Shown here in pieces: positions 5,612 to 5,996 of a stretch of 5,996 bases of DNA; position 1 is the first letter of the stretch, and every line of letters starts with the position of its first letter. The DNA lies in contig DATIPT010000109.1 in assembly GCA_035471625.1 (NCBI GenBank), positions 1-5,996 on the forward strand, read 5' to 3'. This stretch comes from DATEVL01 sp035471625. Its GTDB lineage: Bacteria; Chloroflexota; Anaerolineae; Anaerolineales; E44-bin32. Below the pieces are notes generated by a model. It was not told the DNA's origin and searched no databases. It saw nothing but the letters and a program-made list of their open reading frames with translations. The position numbers and the translations under genes were made by a program.

Positions 5612-5996
5612 CTACTTCGCCACGACCTCCTTCAGGCCATACGCCTGCGCCACGCAGCGATTGATCCACTCGTTCGAGTCGTAGCCGATCTCGGCCAGCC
5701 CGCCCATGTGAGAGAGCGAGGCGGCCGGAACGAGGTCGAGGTTGCGGCGGGAGGCGTCGCGCAACTCGGCGTCGCGCCGATCCCAGGCGGCGGCGAAACT
5801 GGTCGCGTCCGGTAGTTGGGCCATCGTCTTGCGCGTCACTGTCACCGCACTCAGGCCGACGAGGGCCAGCGACGCCAGGCCGATGGCGAAGGCGGCCCAC
5901 CCGGCCCTCCCCTGCGATCGGACGGGTGCCGCCAACCCGAGGACGAAGCCCCACGCGGTCATCCCCGCCGCCATGACGTAGACCCCCGTGATCAGC
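5612..5996 (-). CDS. C-terminal part of a multi-pass membrane protein, N-terminus outside the window
   Basis: 127 residues are visible before the TAG stop and the frame is open to the window edge, so the ATG at 5974 is probably an internal methionine. It falls inside a hydrophobic segment (LITGVYVMAAGMTAWGFVLG). Two membrane segments lie at visible residues 1-23 and 32-53. A soluble tail of about 75 residues follows, with WDRRDAELRDA at 71-81 and W110, N112, C114 and YG at 119-120 near the end. That tail resembles the C-terminal extracytoplasmic part of large membrane proteins of the DUF6056/glycosyltransferase-like type that I associate with Chloroflexota, where WDxRD and WxNRCxAxYYG are recurrent. 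This comes from memory and is tentative. No function is assigned. A terminator at 5573-5603 ends its transcript, so it is not part of the sdh unit. Confidence 0.75.
   Translation of the reverse strand, partial: LITGVYVMAAGMTAWGFVLGLAAPVRSQGRAGWAAFAIGLASLALVGLSAVTVTRKTMAQLPDATSFAAAWDRRDAELRDASRRNLDLVPAASLSHMGGLAEIGYDSNEWINRCVAQAYGLKEVVAK

Overview
The window is GC-rich and tightly packed, and every gene I can support lies on the minus strand. In transcription order (high to low coordinates) it holds: the C-terminal end of a membrane protein (5612-5996, cut by the window edge); an intrinsic terminator followed directly by a promoter (about 5548-5603); sdhC, sdhD and sdhA of succinate dehydrogenase; a Crp/Fnr-family regulator; a 75-residue DUF2892/YgaP-type membrane protein; a short intergenic region with a strong hairpin; sdhB; and a receiver-adenylate cyclase fusion (1-1025, cut by the other edge). 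There are no RNA genes, insertion sequences, CRISPR arrays or gene-free stretches longer than about 170 bp.

The organism is probably an aerobic, high-GC bacterium. The style of the SDH subunits, the WDxRD-type tail of the first gene and the one-component receiver-cyclase all remind me of Chloroflexota (Thermomicrobia-like or a related lineage). This is recognition from memory, not a database result. All four SDH subunits carry their expected cofactor and active-site residues, so the complex should be functional: SdhA (covalent FAD, succinate oxidation) and SdhB (three Fe-S clusters) anchored by SdhC and SdhD. The two anchor subunits have parallel histidine patterns that would allow two b hemes.

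The layout is the unusual part. sdhC-sdhD-sdhA are tightly coupled (4-bp gap, then an ATGA overlap), but sdhB is separated from sdhA by about 1.2 kb carrying the Crp/Fnr gene and the DUF2892 gene. sdhB then has its own leader and is followed after 2 bp by the adenylate cyclase. The respiratory complex is therefore interleaved with two regulatory genes: a one-component transcription factor and a phosphorylation-input cAMP-producing enzyme. The obvious idea that the cyclase makes cAMP for this Crp-like protein is weakened because the regulator lacks the canonical cAMP-binding Arg-Ser/Thr motif. It does have a CRP-like recognition helix, and a GTGAC/GTCAC palindrome sits between it and the DUF2892 gene. 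I see no clear evidence of a wholly new system; the interest lies in the gene arrangement and its possible regulation.
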